DNA of 64,000 bases. Origin: Epiperipatus broadwayi (taxonomy: Eukaryota > Onychophora > Udeonychophora > Euonychophora > Peripatidae). The notes below the pieces were generated by a model. It was not told the origin of the DNA, did not search any database, and saw nothing but the letters and a program-made list of their open reading frames with translations. Shown here one piece after another: positions 1-12,586 of the stretch. The stretch lies in assembly GCA_028023455.1 (NCBI GenBank), contig JAQFVV010006342.1, positions 62,001 through 126,000 of the forward strand, given 5' to 3'. How positions within the stretch are numbered: position 1 is the stretch's first letter; each line of letters opens with the position of its first letter. A program made the translations under genes and the position numbers.

Positions 1-694
1 CTTTCACAGTTTATCCCAGAAGTAGAAGCAATACCTTTCCAACAGTAGCAGCTGGAGTATAGCCATTGAAACATATTGTAAATACTGGTGTATGTATATT
101 TGTTTTCATTTGATGATAACTATAATATTGTAAACATATTTACACCCATTTGTGTTTATATATAATCCAGAATATACACAACAGAAAGTCTTTATAAATT
201 CTATTGCAGCTGTTATTTAAGATATTTCTTATCAGGATAATTAGTAGATCATTTTTAAAGTATATGACTGAAGAATGTTTTTTATGCCAGATACAAATGG
301 TGGCAGTAGTTGAAAAGTTAGTGAAACTTCAAATAAATTTAGCTTTTAGATGTCCATAGTCATTAATTTTTTCATACAGAAATAGTTTTAAATAAAAAGT
401 ATATATAAGAAGGTGATAAAGTCAAAGTAGAAGAATTTTATTTTTGGATATGTTGATGTATATTCATAACTTTGGGTTTATGTAGGCTATTACTTTGACA
501 ATTTTAGAACATATAGTTTTATGTTTATACTTTATGTCCATGTAGTATATTGTTTAATCCTACAATAAATGCAACACACATGAATACTTGTTTTAGAATG
601 TTAACTTTCAGATGCATGTTGTGATTCAAACACAAAAATATTACATGATTTTAAAATAAAACAAATCAACTTAAATAAATAATATATATGGTAT
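1..694. other. AT-rich sequence, no gene seen
   Basis: I see no reading frame of note, no repeat shared with the rest of the window and no RNA gene here. The sequence is simple AT-rich DNA. Confidence 0.5.
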
Positions 695-1060
695 ATGAAC
701 ACAGACTTTCACACAACTCATCACTCTCTACTTTATCTCATAACACTGATAGACTTGAACACATATATGTTGAAAAGATAAATAATCACCAATATAGATA
801 TTTCATGCTAAACCAGCAGTCATCAGTTGGTCCAGATTATCATCTCTACACATATATGCAATAAATGCTCAGATATATATTAAGATAGGCAATCTTCATA
901 CTTTAATGGACAGACTTCAATTCATTCCACACTCCAACTCTTCAACCATCCATCCAATTGAAAATCTGATGATGGAATACTCAAAGGCCACTCTGAGGCT
1001 GAGATTCTTGTCACACCTATGTTAACCTAAAGTCAATCTGATCCCTCATGTACAGGACAT
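695..1060 (-). repeat. R1 tRNA-like interspersed repeat, copy 1
   Basis: This is one copy of a repeat family (R1) seen at least eight times in the window. Written on the plus strand it starts with a 'gaacacagactttca' block. It continues through 'aaccagcagtcatcagttgg', 'atattaagataggcaatctt' and 'gaaaatctgatgatggaata', and ends near a 'gtcaatctgatccctcatgt' block. In better copies the first block reads ggatttgaaccc, which is the reverse complement of a Pol III B-box-like motif, so I assign the minus strand. Its internal (AT)n position is short here. Function is unknown; it is probably a SINE or another non-autonomous element. Confidence 0.75.
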
Positions 1061-1250
1061 AATATATTAAAATTAGTAATGCATATTTAAAACAATCATT
1101 CACACACATTCTAATATCATTATTATAAAAAAATAACATTATTTGTATTAAGTATTAATAAAATCTAAGTCTATTATATATTTCTTTCTTATATTGTTCC
1201 AACTATTTATGCAAAATGTTCCAAAATATTAGTATGACAAACAAAGTACT

Positions 1251-1561
1251 AAACAATGAGGATTGCCAATTCCTCAACAAGCTTTGTGATAAATGCTTAG
1301 CCAGAGCCAGCACTTTAAAATATCTCTGTCAGAACCTCCCCCCCCCAATCCCTGACCATGGTTTCATGCTTTGGCACTCCTCAGAGAAGTGCCAGGGTAG
1401 GTTCAAACACTAGATCTAAAAATACCAACCCAAAGCCAAGCACTTATCAAAAAGTTATTTATTGGGGGGGGGGGGTTTCCTGACAGAGATATTTTAAAGT
1501 GCTGGCTTTGGCTAAGCATTTATCACAAAGCTTGTTGAGGAATTGGCATTCCTCATTGTTT
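1251..1561. mobile_element. Foldback (MITE-like) element with ~90-bp inverted arms
   Basis: The left arm (1251-1345) and right arm (about 1464-1561) are near-perfect reverse complements, beginning aaacaatgagga on one side and ending cctcattgttt on the other. The loop of about 120 bases is bounded by a C tract on one side and a G tract (1464-1475) on the other, which are themselves complementary. The loop shares a block around 'actagatctaaaaatac' with the repeats at 12.58-13.24 kb. A short open frame across the left arm is an accident of the repeat. Confidence 0.8.
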
Positions 1562-2890
1562 ATAACTTACAAGCTTAAGAGACAGGATCATGTGATCTAT
1601 GACTCTTATTTTGACTATTTACAAACAAAATACTAGTTTCAATAAGAGAATTAAAAAATGTTTAAAAGTAATTCTGCTTGTGAATGAATAAAATTGCAAC
1701 ATTAAATTCTTAAAATATAAAATAACCATAGTATTGTGATGTAGATAAATTTAATAGTTAGTTACTTTAAAATATGGAATTTGTTTATAAAATAGCTTTA
1801 TAGCAAGCTTACACAAGAATCTAACTACCACATCATCTTGTCCCTTACCAAAAAAAAAAATTAGTTCTAACTAAAACTAAAAGTGAAGTATAACATGGGC
1901 TAAGCTTTTCTCCATAGCAAAGATTTTGAAAGATTAAAATATTTAACTAAATAAGGTTATATTTTTAACAAAGTAACTATAATTAAAAATATTTAGGACA
2001 AACTTCCCAAACTGTATACAAGATATCTTGCAATCAAGCCAATTGCAAGGCAATTTACTTTGGGGAAGCTTGTGCCAGTCTGAAACCAGACTCTCTTAAC
2101 ACCAATACCTACATAAAAGATCCCAAAAAAAAGTCTAGCCACAAATCCATATTTCTGGAACATGAAGCTAGCTCAACCACCCCTTCAAACCTACACTAGT
2201 GATAGCCATATGTTTAGGAAGAAATGATGCAAAGCATAAAACAAAGAAAGCATAGCATATCATAAATAACACCAATGCCATCAACAACAAAAAATCATGT
2301 TCTCCCCTCTTTAAAAAGTGGGCCATGTAGATCAACTCATTTAATTTACATACAATTTACATAGGATTTATATCACACCCTTTTATATTTTGCAGATACA
2401 TTACTATGATAATATCGTTTATAAAATATTGAAAGCATGCTTTGCAGATTACATTAAGTGTATAAAAAAATCCCACCCTGACAGAATTCACAAATCTCAC
2501 TTCCCAGTAAACAATTTTCTTAACTCATGCCTCCAAGCACTTATATCTAATTATTGACTATATGACTAAATCAAACATATTATCAAGTTTGGAATGAATC
2601 CATTACTTTATACATTAACAATGATACGCACATTGTTCTTCTGCCTTAATATAAACATATTATAATCTATACAAAGAAAAATTTATAACAATGGCAACTA
2701 TAGAAATTCTCTTTAACATCATAAAATATAAACTATATACACAAGATTATCCTCAATCTAAATTGTATGATCTAAAATTCTATTTACATATTACTTTACT
2801 AATTAGTTATTTCAGACAATCTTAGGTATATTTTATATCCATTTATATGTACAAAGAAAATTAAATAAGTGCCATTTATTCCAAATACAA
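1562..2890. other. AT-rich sequence, no gene seen
   Basis: No coding signal is visible. By position the part nearest 2890 could be the 3' untranslated region or LTR of the decayed minus-strand Gypsy element that follows, but I could not match it to any sequence beyond 9.8 kb. Confidence 0.4.
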
Positions 2891-3860
2891 TATAGGTTTT
2901 AAGTTTCAAGGATTACACAACCCCTTTAACACATCTGGTATATCTATCATATAGGCATTTCCCCATATCTTTTGTCTTATCTTCTAAGACCCTCATATAA
3001 ACAAAAGAATTTTTTTTAATTTGTGTTCCTGAAGGTGACTGATTTGGGGAGTCCTAACTAACACTAAATCATCAACATTAAACTGACTTATCCATTGAGA
3101 CCCTTGCAGCCTATGTCTTGCCATTTTTATTAAATTTTTTCAAGCCTTTTCCAAATTTGTGTTAGGATCTCTTCATGGCCAAAATATAAACACACTGGAG
3201 TAAAATTAGTGGACTCATTCTGCATGGAATTTATGTAAAATACAATTTGTTTTAATTTGTTTATCCAGTCCCTATAATTTCCTTCAAGATAAACTTTGAA
3301 TAATCAGCATAATTCTCTCATAACCTTCTCACATGGGTTTGACCGAGGATTATGGCTAAAACTAAGAATATGTTTAATGTTTTGAAATTTTAGCCAAATT
3401 TTCTTTTCTGCTGTTATAAAAAAGGTAACATGAGCAATCAAAATTCATCAAGACTTTCCAACCAATGGGAATTGTAAATTCTGCATGGCTTTAATAACAC
3501 TTAGTGTATTGGTTTTCTGTATAGGATACCTAGATATATATTAGAAAAGGCACCATACACAACCAATATAAATTTAAATTGACAGTAAGATAGAAGGGAT
3601 CCATAAAAATCAGCAGCCAAAATTTCATTTGAATCATTCAGTACGATTGGTTGTAACTTGTCAGCATAATATCCACCTTTTTGATCTATAATTCCCATAT
3701 AGACAGTATACATAGTAAATTAATTTCCCCTCAAATAAGTAGAAATAAAACAACCTTTCATGATTTACCATCATTTTCATCAACTTTGTATAATAACAAA
3801 ATTTTCTAAAAATTTATAATGCTGCAAGATTTTATTAAATTTCAGACAAAATTACTACAT
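2890..3860 (-). pseudogene. Decayed Ty3/Gypsy integrase
   Basis: Reading the minus strand, broken frames give integrase-like peptides in the right order. A block containing NEILAADFYGSLL and FKFILVVYGAFSN (about 3540-3640) fits the first catalytic Asp region. NPRSNPCEKVMREL (about 3310-3355) fits the region with the catalytic Glu. Further on, RDWINKLKQIVFYINSMQNE and STNFTPVCLYFGHE follow. A C-terminal block DDLVLVRTPQISHLQEHKL (about 3010-3080) resembles the post-core domain of Gypsy integrases. The upstream zinc-binding Cys residues appear lost (Y-T-V-Y where C-x2-C is expected). Stops and frameshifts separate the blocks, so this is a relic. In its family the protein inserts element cDNA into the genome. 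It belongs with the RT and gag remnants at 6.1-9.8 kb, from which a LINE separates it. Confidence 0.75.
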
Positions 3861-3869
3861 ATCAAAACA

Positions 3870-5790
3870 AAAAGTTCTTGATGAAATAGTGTACTTAAAA
3901 CAACTTAGCAAATGACCTCATTTCAACTAACATATATAAGCAAGTGGACTATATTATATCTCCATTCCTACAGAAATACTATAATCAACAAATATATTCT
4001 GTACAAGAAAAAACTCTAAAAATCCACATCCAACAGTAAATGATTTGTGTCACATTACATTAGAAGACATTGATCAGAAAATTTTGCTAGAATCATACTC
4101 AAACAGTTAAATGTCTATGCTTTACCTAAGATTTCCCCTTCGTACTTTGCCGTCAAAGGGCAAAAAGCATCTCAAGCAATATTATTAGCACAAGAAATAA
4201 TACTCTATATCAAACAAAACAAACCATGTGGCATGCCAGGTAGACTTTAAGGCAGCCCTTGACATTGTAGACTGGAGCTTCTTATTCTCTGTACTAAATC
4301 AAATGCTATCAAATAACACACACCTTGTTAAAGCTATTAAAAACTATCTTAACAATAGAACAATTAAACTTAAAAATTACAAGGCTCCCCACTTGCATCA
4401 TTATTTGTGATATACATAGACCCCATGATTAAGGACATAGAGCAATGCATAGATGGTATTTTTCTTCCACACTTAAGCACAACCATCAAGATCATATCAT
4501 ATGTCGATCATGTTTTGATAATACTCAGGGACCTGCAAAATATACCTATGATACTTCATAAATTAAAGAAATTTGAAACTATAACAGAATCCACAATACA
4601 AATCATCTTTATGGCAAATAGCTATGAGTGGCAGTCTTCCCTCACTCTTCACAGGTACATATTCTTCCTTTCTTGGCATACCTATTAACCTTTCAAAAAC
4701 ACAACTAAGTCATCACTTAAATATTCTTGTCATAGACAAATTTAATACAAAAATAAAGTGCTTCAACTCAAAATTGCTATACCTATAATGAAAGTTCACA
4801 TCATCAATGCCTTTCTAGGAGACATACTTGCCTATTACAGCCCTTAGATGCATCTCCAAAAAAACTATTAAGAATTTCATGAGAATAGCAAAAACATATA
4901 TATGGGGCTCAACATCACAACTTCTATCAATCGAAAATGCCTACTACTAACCTCTTCCTAAGGACAACTCCTCTATCTCTACTACTACTTGCTATTATTC
5001 CATACATGGAATCACCACTTTTTCACTGATCATGCCATTGAGCATGCTGATTTACTGGACAATTATAACATTAATTAACATTAATACTTTAATTGGTTTA
5101 TCATACAAAGATCTAAAAAAAATCATTTCCCCCCGCTAGGCAACTTTGGTCAACACTATCTACTGCCAGAACACTGACAAAATTTCAAAATTTATGTTTG
5201 CCTCACTCAAGGCTAAAATTCTTGCATAATCTGATACTTGATATAATACCAACAAAGTTATTTTTCATAAAACACTTCAAATTAAATGTAGATCCTACTT
5301 GCATAGTACGCAATGCACTCCCGAAAAATACACTCCATATCCTTGCGACATGTCCTTTATGTCACTTTGTATTCCACAAAGACACAATTAATTTAAAAAA
5401 TACACTCATAAACAATGTAAAAAAATTAAAACCATTCAATGCCTTTGTAGCCATTCACACTCTCAGAACAATGTGGCTTGCCCTTGTGCTGTAATCTTTG
5501 ACAACAAAAAATACAATGTACTAAAAAAACAAAGAATGGCATAACATATATCTATATGCTCAAAAATATATACCCAGTAATGTCACAAAAAAATATGGCA
5601 AAGCAATATATTCCCTATCTGCTCATTAATGCAATAACAGAAATCATCTCGTTCCAATTCACTGTATTTTAAAAACCTTCTAAGCAATGTAAAAAAAAAA
5701 AAAATGTAAAAAGCTCTTAATGTAAATATACTAATTCTTGTAAATATTTTGTTACTAATAAAGTCTACTTATATATAATAAAAAAAAAGA
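3870..5790 (+). pseudogene. Decayed L1/Tx1-like LINE, RT to 3' end
   Basis: Plus-strand frames hold reverse-transcriptase-like peptides. VDFKAALDIVDWSFLFSVLN (from about 4231) matches the palm motif with its Asp residues. VIYIDPMIKDIEQCIDG follows at about 4405. SYVDHVLIILRDLQNIP (from about 4490) lies where functional LINEs have the Y/F-A-D-D catalytic box, but here the core reads YVDH, so the enzyme is dead. A later open frame (5198-5494) has THILATCPLC-like spacing of Cys and His (LPKNTLHILATCPLCHFVFH), resembling the C-terminal Cys/His region of L1/Tx1 ORF2. The copy ends with an aataaa-like signal and an A-rich tail near 5760-5790. It is 5'-truncated and lies in the opposite orientation inside the decayed Gypsy element. 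Confidence 0.72.
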
Positions 5791-6099
5791 TTTTATTAAA
5801 CTCTGAATTGGCTGTATTTTTAGACACCGATTCTCCTGATAGATAAATAATGGCATTATTCAAAATTTTAGAACTTGCAATTGTAAACTATTTAAAGGAT
5901 AATCATTTTCCACAGAACTATCAACAATTAGAGAAATTGAGATGATAAATAAATGTTTTATATCAGGATGCCAATGTTCCAATTTGACTGGATTTCTACT
6001 AAATATATCTGCAACTGTATTATTTTTTCTTTAGCACTATTGTTGTTGTTAAACTACTGTAAAATCAGACTCTACCACACTAGACATTTATTATTTAGG

Positions 6100-7150
6100 T
6101 AACTGTGGTTTAATCAATAATCACAACAACTTGCAAACTCCATAAGAATTATGGTAATTTTGGAAAAAACATACAACAGCAAGAGCTTCCTTTTCTGTGG
6201 TCAAATAATGTAATTCTATTATATTTAATAGCTGATTTAGAAAGACAAAACGTGTGGCTTTTGTTTGACCCTCAGCCCATAACCACAGCTATCAGTGATT
6301 GGTTGAAATCAGGATGTGATAATATCATTTTGTATAAAAATTTTGACTCAAAAGTTAAATTTATTTGTAGATTCTTAAGACAATTTCCATCTTTCTTTCT
6401 TTTTTAACAACCAAGATAAGTGAACTGCAACATAAGCAAAATTTTCATAAAAACAGTGCTAGAAGTTGTACATGCTCAAGAAAGAATGATGTTGTTTTTT
6501 ATTTTCAGGAACAGGAAAATTTTGAATGATGGAAACTTTATCTGGATGGGATTGTTGATATTCTTTTTCCTACAATGTGTCCTAAGAAAGTTATCCCCTT
6601 AGCACTTTTCCTTAAATTGATTTTGGATATTATTTTCATTCATTCACAAAAGAAAAGCTCTAAATGCTATAGATATATTGTTATATTCTCTGGAGCAATT
6701 ATAATGTCATACACATACATAATGATTACATTTTTAATATTTTCAATAAAACTTGATCCAAACAATGAATCAACTCTACATCCCTATTAACTAAACTGAA
6801 TGGCATTTGTTGAAATATGAATAAATACCCCTCATATCTACAAGCAGTATACTTTTGGACACTGAGAAACCTGATGGTAATAATTTTCTTTCCTTTAAAA
6901 TTGGTTAATGACTCATGCATTGTAAGTGAAATGCTATGCTCAAGAACTGTTATGTGATTCAAAAACTTTTCATCTAAACAAATATGGAAAGATTCATCCC
7001 TTTTTTATTATGATTAGTGAGTTATTGCATGATGATGCATCTTTTTTATCATTCTCCATTTCACCATATGATTAATTTGTAGATTAACTTCTGTTTTATA
7101 CTGGTGAGGTATTGGTTACTTAAAATGGATCAGAATTCCTTAAATGCTAA
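6100..7150 (-). pseudogene. Decayed Ty3/Gypsy reverse transcriptase and RNase H
   Basis: The minus strand gives, in order, NFKGKKIITIRF (about 6880-6905), FQQMPFSLVN (about 6780-6830), YVYDIIIAPENITIYL (about 6670-6725), AKGITFLRHIVGKRISTIP (about 6540-6600), FPVPENKKQHHSFLSMYNF (about 6463-6535) and FQPITDSCGYGL (about 6275-6310). These line up with fingers/palm, the MPFGL motif, the catalytic YxDD loop, the thumb and the first RNase H Asp of Gypsy Pol. The YxDD box is altered to YVYD, and stops and frameshifts break the frame, so no enzyme can be made. Order and strand agree with gag upstream (7.9-9.8 kb) and integrase downstream (2.9-3.86 kb). Confidence 0.8.
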
Positions 7151-7899
7151 TAACCTCCAATTTCTTTAAAAATATACCCCAAAACTCTCATAATAATTGA
7201 TCAAATTTTTTTTTTCATTTTGTAGTTTAAATTAGTGGAACTATCTAATTTTAATATCTGACTCAGTTTCAACTTCTTGCACACACCCCAAATTTACAGA
7301 CTGGTAAAACATAAAATAATTAAAACCTTTTTTTTTTCACCTTGGCAAGTAATTTGTTTGGTAGCACAGTCAAATATGCAGTCACAACAATTCATAAAAT
7401 CTGATCCCAGAATTATTACATACATAAGCCCAGCCATTATTAATAACACATAATTATGTTTATAATGTGCTTAATTGAAGATTGACCCCTATCTATTAAG
7501 AAAACAGCTTAGTCTTATGACCATTTGCTAATCTTATTTGTGAAGATTACTTTAGTAAAAATGTAGAGATGAACAGATTTGCATCACAAATTTTGTGACA
7601 TAAATTCACTGAGACAATGAATACTTGATTACCTGTGTCAGCAGGGCTTTAATTTCAATTCCCTCTAATTTCAGAGCAATTATTAACTGCAAAATAACCA
7701 TTTAATGGTTCAAAGTCATTCATATCAAAATTCAAAAACTTTAATGCCACAATTAGATTGTTACACCCTAAATTAGCCATAGATCCCCACAGTTAGGGAC
7801 ATTTCCACAAGGACCTATATAGCTAATGGTTGATTTTTAAACTTAGATTCTGTTACTTTAATGTACTTACTATTTCATTAGTAGAGTAGCTTTCTGGTT

Positions 7900-9790
7900 G
7901 CAATATACAATTTCTATTTGGCCTGATATTACTACTCCTATTTCCATTATAATTATCATAAGAAGACTGCCTATTAAACTGATGATCAATTATCATCCTT
8001 GAAAAACTGGGTTTTTATGTTGTATTCTGGTTCTTTGTAGGTAATGTTATCTAGTGAGTAATTAAAAGTTTCCTTTCTAAATATATGAGTACCATCAGAA
8101 GTGCTTTTAGTAGTCTCTAAGGCTTACAAAATATCAACAACCCCTTCCATTGTATGCTAATTGGCCACTATTTACCATTTATTCTATATAGATGGGAAAA
8201 CTACTACAGACAATATGCACTATTTGAGTTTCCAATAATGGGAAAACCATTAGCATCTTAAATCTAGCAATTTGTTGTCTGAAAAATTGAGTGTAACTTT
8301 CTTTATGCAACTGATATCTTTCTTGAGGCAGTTGATCATGTATATTCATTCTCAAAATTGCCTATGATAGCATATTTATAAACATCATAGGTTTGTGGTT
8401 TGTCAAACAGTAATATCCATCAATCTTTTGCAGAAAAATATAGGTGGTTACTAGCAGTAACTAACTTTTTCAGCTAATTTAACATGCTTAAGGGAAATAA
8501 TTCCCTAAGCTATTAATGTATTCAGCAAGGCTTTCATTATACTCTCCTGTAAAACCTTTTGTATTATAAAACAGGAAGCACTGGAACTTGCATGCAATAC
8601 ATCCCCCATCTACTAAACTTCCTAAACTGCTCTCCTCAAAAATTGACAAAATTGTTATTACTTTTCTTTACACAGTCATTAAGATACAAACTTTTCATTC
8701 GATCTATAAGCATATGTTTAGCTTGAGGATAATTATTTTACTTCAACATTAAGAGTATCTTTGCACAATCAGCCTCATATTTCAAACTACCCATTTTGTT
8801 TTTTAATATCAAAATATGGCTATTGTTATAGTATATTGCTAGTCTCAATTCTTATATCTGAATATGGACATCTAACATGTATTTATTAAATTCTGTCTTA
8901 TAATTATCAATAATGCTGTGTCAGAATCTGTTCCTAATATTGTCCTGTTAATATTAAATTCCATTGGATTTAATATTTGTTCACATTCTTTTGCATGAAA
9001 ATAATTGCTTTATTTTATTATCTAGATTTTTACATTTATGTGTTTCTGTAAATTTTATATTAAGCTCATCTAGACTATCATGTATCTCATGAAAATGACA
9101 AGATACAGAATCAGTAGCAGTTTGCACTTGCTTGTGGATTCCTTATGTATCATTAGTAGTATTAGCTTTTCTAATCATATTCTGACAATGATCTCCATTC
9201 ATTTAAAAAATATCTTATTTCTGTAGTCCAATAGTCTTTCGATTTCATTTTTAAATTCCATGTGCAAAACTTGAAAAGAGCACTTCACTTTGTTCTTAAA
9301 ATGTACAAATGTGTCATGCAAAGTTTATTTATTAGTGATCATTTGATTCTGAAAGTTTCAGCATTCTACTCTAGCTTTTTTAAATTTGAATTCTAGTTTC
9401 CTGAGTCTTATTTTATCTTTGGTTTGTATTTTTCCACACCCTTTAAATTCAGCCTTGGACTTATCTGGAATTCAGAACACTTGTGCCAAAAGCTATCCCA
9501 TTTAGCTTCAGATTCAGTTTGAAATTCATTGTTATTTTCATCTATTTTATCATACCCATCATTAAACCTTAACCTGAGATTTCTCAAATTTAGCCTTTAA
9601 TTCTTGGAGTTTAGCACTAGCTGCAACTGTAGATTCCTCAAATTTAGAATAGCTTATCCATCTTAGCTTGGAATTCCTCAAATTTAGAATTCATCCCAAC
9701 TATGAATATTTTAAACATACTCTCAATAGTCTTTGATAAGTCTGATTTACTAACTTTAGACCTACCTTACATAGTTTTTATTAGTATCAT
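7900..9790 (-). pseudogene. Decayed gag of the Ty3/Gypsy element
   Basis: Broken minus-strand frames near 9300-9760 give charged, coiled-coil-like peptides such as SKFEEFQAKMDKL and ENNNEFQTESEAKWDSFW. Further down, around 8170-8350, ESYTQFFRQQIARFKML is followed by a block ending in VCSSFPIYIEW. These correspond closely to the capsid-like segment of the better preserved gag at 18.7-19.2 kb, which has EPYTPFFRRQVARLRAL and ILHSFPSYIERM. Gag forms the particle that packages the element RNA. The region between this gag and the RT (about 7150-7900) should hold the protease, but I see no convincing Asp-Thr/Ser-Gly motif. I cannot see paired LTRs for this copy. Confidence 0.65.
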
Positions 9791-10039
9791 TAGCCATGGA
9801 GCTTTGAAAGCACTAAGCTTTAAATAAATTATTAATAAATATAACTTCTTTAATGAGCATTAAAAGCACATAATTATTGATATGAGATAGTAAAACAAAA
9901 TATATACAACACTGTAAATAGATAATATCACTACACAAAATATAATATTTACCAAGTATTTGTCTGAGGTCACTTTATCATTTGTTACTATCTTTAAAAA
10001 ATTATCTAATAAAAACATATATACACAGAAGCTAAACTC

Positions 10040-10200
10040 ACCAAACAATGGAAGCATTCAGTGCAACCACAGTAATTAATGGATTCAGGAAGGTTTGTAC
10101 ATAAAATCACTATCTAGTGTACTCATCCAATATTCCCAGACTAGTTTCTAACCTGTGGCTTTCACCAGTGAGGAGCTGGGATCTGAGATCACTGCACCTA
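10040..10200. repeat. Partial copy of the 42.5-kb foldback family
   Basis: The blocks 'taattaatggattcaggaag' and 'ataaaatcactatctagtgt' match the element at 42488-42735 (aatcaatgggttcaggaagg and the reverse complement of actagatagggattttatgc). Both loci also have a gatcatgtgatgttta block nearby. The arms are incomplete here. Confidence 0.55.
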
Positions 10201-10209
10201 GATCTTACA

Positions 10210-11636
10210 ATCTAATGCAAATTTCCAGCAGCCACCTTTTACTTTATTAACTAACTATAAAGCTTTGAGTTCAAAATGAAAACACAATAATGTTTTCAAT
10301 TCAAGCTCATTAATCTATATAGTCATAAAGAGCTGAACTCAGTTCAGCATCCATGCATTTTGATGTCTTTTGTTCTTTAATAACCACAGTCACCATAATC
10401 CTATGGTGATCATGTGATGTTTAGGGGTTCAAAAATATATATACATAAATAGAACTACAATTGAACTACCAACTAGCTTCTAGGAATAAATTTTCTTCAA
10501 AATTAATAGTATCAATTGCAATATATGAATTACACTAAATGTTTGTGAAGAAAAAACAATTATTATGCAAAAATTATTAAACTTGAATCAAAATACAGTT
10601 CCATATTTCCAAAATGTTAACATAAGATAAAATTTGTTAAATTCTAACAATAGAAATAGATTCATCAAGCCACTATGGGCCCCATATATTGTAGTGGTAC
10701 ATAAGGATCTTAAGCTAGCCTACATATTAGGAAGTCAAATGTTTTAACAGCAATGATTGGTGCAGCCATGAGTTATAATAAATAGAACACATCCATTAAT
10801 ATAATTTGGAGACAAAGGTTATCTTTTATTGAGTTTAAACTATGTTCATATACATAAAAAATCTAAATGATGACTGATTTTAAATTTAGCCAGAATAAAC
10901 CATAAATAAAGTTATGTATATTCTTTTTATATGTTTAATAAATATTTTCTCTAACTACATACGTGAAATGTGTGAAGGATGCCATGGCTAATGTCAATCT
11001 TCAAATAAATGTTTATTCAAATATCTCGGGTTAAAATGTAGATTAAATATATGTGTAAGTGGTTTATCTCTTTAATATGTGACACAAATAAACGAATGAT
11101 AAGTGATATAATCTTATATAAGAAAAAATGTAAAAACCAATTTAATTAATAAATAAATTTAAATTTTATTAAAATTAATAAATTATAAATAGAAAAGATG
11201 AATAATAAATAAGTATTTATTACTTTAGAAATGTGAATGATTATTTATTTACTATATTCAGCTTCTTTGCATGTAATATATTTTAAAATAAGTTGAATAT
11301 TTTTATATATGCATGTGGAATCCCTGTATTTTAAGGTTGTATTTTATTAAGATAAAATTGCTTAGTATTAAATCAATTTTAAATAAATCAAGAGTATGCT
11401 TTCTCAAGTTGGTGATTTGATTAGACTAGATTCTGCTCCCCTAAATATGATTCATTCTAAACTAAACCTCTGGAATATTTCCATAAATATTATATCTCCC
11501 AAAGCAATGCTATGGTAGCATCTTTATATGCTATGCCATATTTATTTAAAAGACTTAACTACAAAAAAAGTATGTACTTTTTATATAATATGAGCTAAGA
11601 GGAATGCTTCATCTCTTAATATATATAATTAAAAAA
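10210..11636. other. AT-rich sequence, no gene seen
   Basis: There are no coding signals or RNA genes that I can support. A short hairpin (caccataatcctatggtg, about 10392) is the only visible structure. Confidence 0.45.
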
Positions 11637-11637
11637 C

Positions 11638-12000
11638 GAGCTCAGACTTTCAAGCTCTCCACAGCCATTCATTCCATCTTAGCATACATATGAAAAAGAT
11701 AAATGGTTTCCAATATACATATTTTATGCTGAACCAGCACTCATCAGTTGATCCAATCACCATCTCCCACCCAAATATACAATTGGTGCTCAGTTTATAT
11801 TAAGATAGCAAGTCTTCAAACTTTAATGGACAAGCTTCAGTCTTCTCCATGCTCCAACTCTTCAGCCATAATACTATTGAAAATCTGAGGATGGAAAGCT
11901 CACTGCCCTTGTGATGCCAATATTATTATCATACCCATGTTGATTTTTAAGTCATTCTGACCCACCACAGCTAGATCCTTAATATGTCCATTTAAATATG
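11638..12000 (-). repeat. R1 repeat, copy 2 (left arm of a pair)
   Basis: This copy carries the standard R1 blocks: 'cagactttcaagctctccac', 'gctgaaccagcactcatcag', 'gtgctcagtttatattaaga' and 'caatattattatcataccca'. It is followed directly by a copy in the other orientation, making a palindrome. Confidence 0.8.
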
Positions 12001-12223
12001 ACTGAAGAGTTGGAGTGTGGAGAAGATTGTGTTTGTTCATTAAAGTTTGAAGATTTGCTATCTTAATATAAACTAAGCACTGATGGTGTAACTGATGAGT
12101 GCTGATTAAGCATGGCATACATATATTGGAGATCATTTATCTTTTTCACATGCATGTGGCCATGTGTATAGATGACTGTGGAAAGCTTGAAAGTCTGTAT
12201 TCAATCTTTTCTAATTATATTGG
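12001..12223 (+). repeat. R1 repeat, copy 3 (right arm of the pair)
   Basis: This is the reverse orientation of the previous copy: 'actgaagagttggagtgtgg', 'ctatcttaatataaactaag', 'gagtgctgattaagcatggc' and 'cttgaaagtctgtattcaat'. The last block is the tRNA-like end, here degenerate. It lacks the long (AT)n present in other copies. Confidence 0.78.
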
Positions 12224-12254
12224 ATTTACAAGTATTTAATATTACATATTCAGC

Positions 12255-12491
12255 CTGTATTCGACCTATTCCTATTCTGTATATTTAAATGAACCATCCT
12301 ACATGTGAGGGTCACAGTGACTTAAAGTCAACATGGGTATGACAATAATACTTGGAATCAACAAGGACTTTGAGCATTTCCATCCTTGGATTTTCAGTAG
12401 TATAAATGGCTGAAGAGTTGGAGTATGGAGAAAATTGAAGTTTGTTCATTAGAGTTTGAAGATTTCCTATCTTAATATAAACTGAGCATTG

Positions 12492-12510
<19 letters not shown>
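12255..12510 (+). repeat. R1 repeat, copy 4, left part, running into (AT)n
   Basis: The copy begins near 'cagcctgtattcgacctatt', passes through 'gtcaacatgggtatgacaat' and 'gctgaagagttggagtatgg', and stops at 'aaactgagcattgattatat' where the internal (AT)n starts. The other half of an R1 unit in the same orientation begins at 15067, after about 2.5 kb of inserted sequence. Confidence 0.7.
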
Positions 12511-12528
<18 letters not shown>

Positions 12529-12542
12529 ATCTTCAGTTTATA

Positions 12543-12580
<38 letters not shown>
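12498..12580. repeat. (AT)n microsatellites
   Basis: Two long AT tracts are separated by 'caatcttcagtttatattaa', which is an inverted scrap of the R1 block next to its (AT)n tract. Confidence 0.85.

Positions 12581-12586
<6 letters not shown>

Noticed and set aside
1216-1413. 65-codon frame with several Cys residues
   Set aside because: It lies across the arm of a foldback repeat and its loop; the Cys spacing fits no motif.
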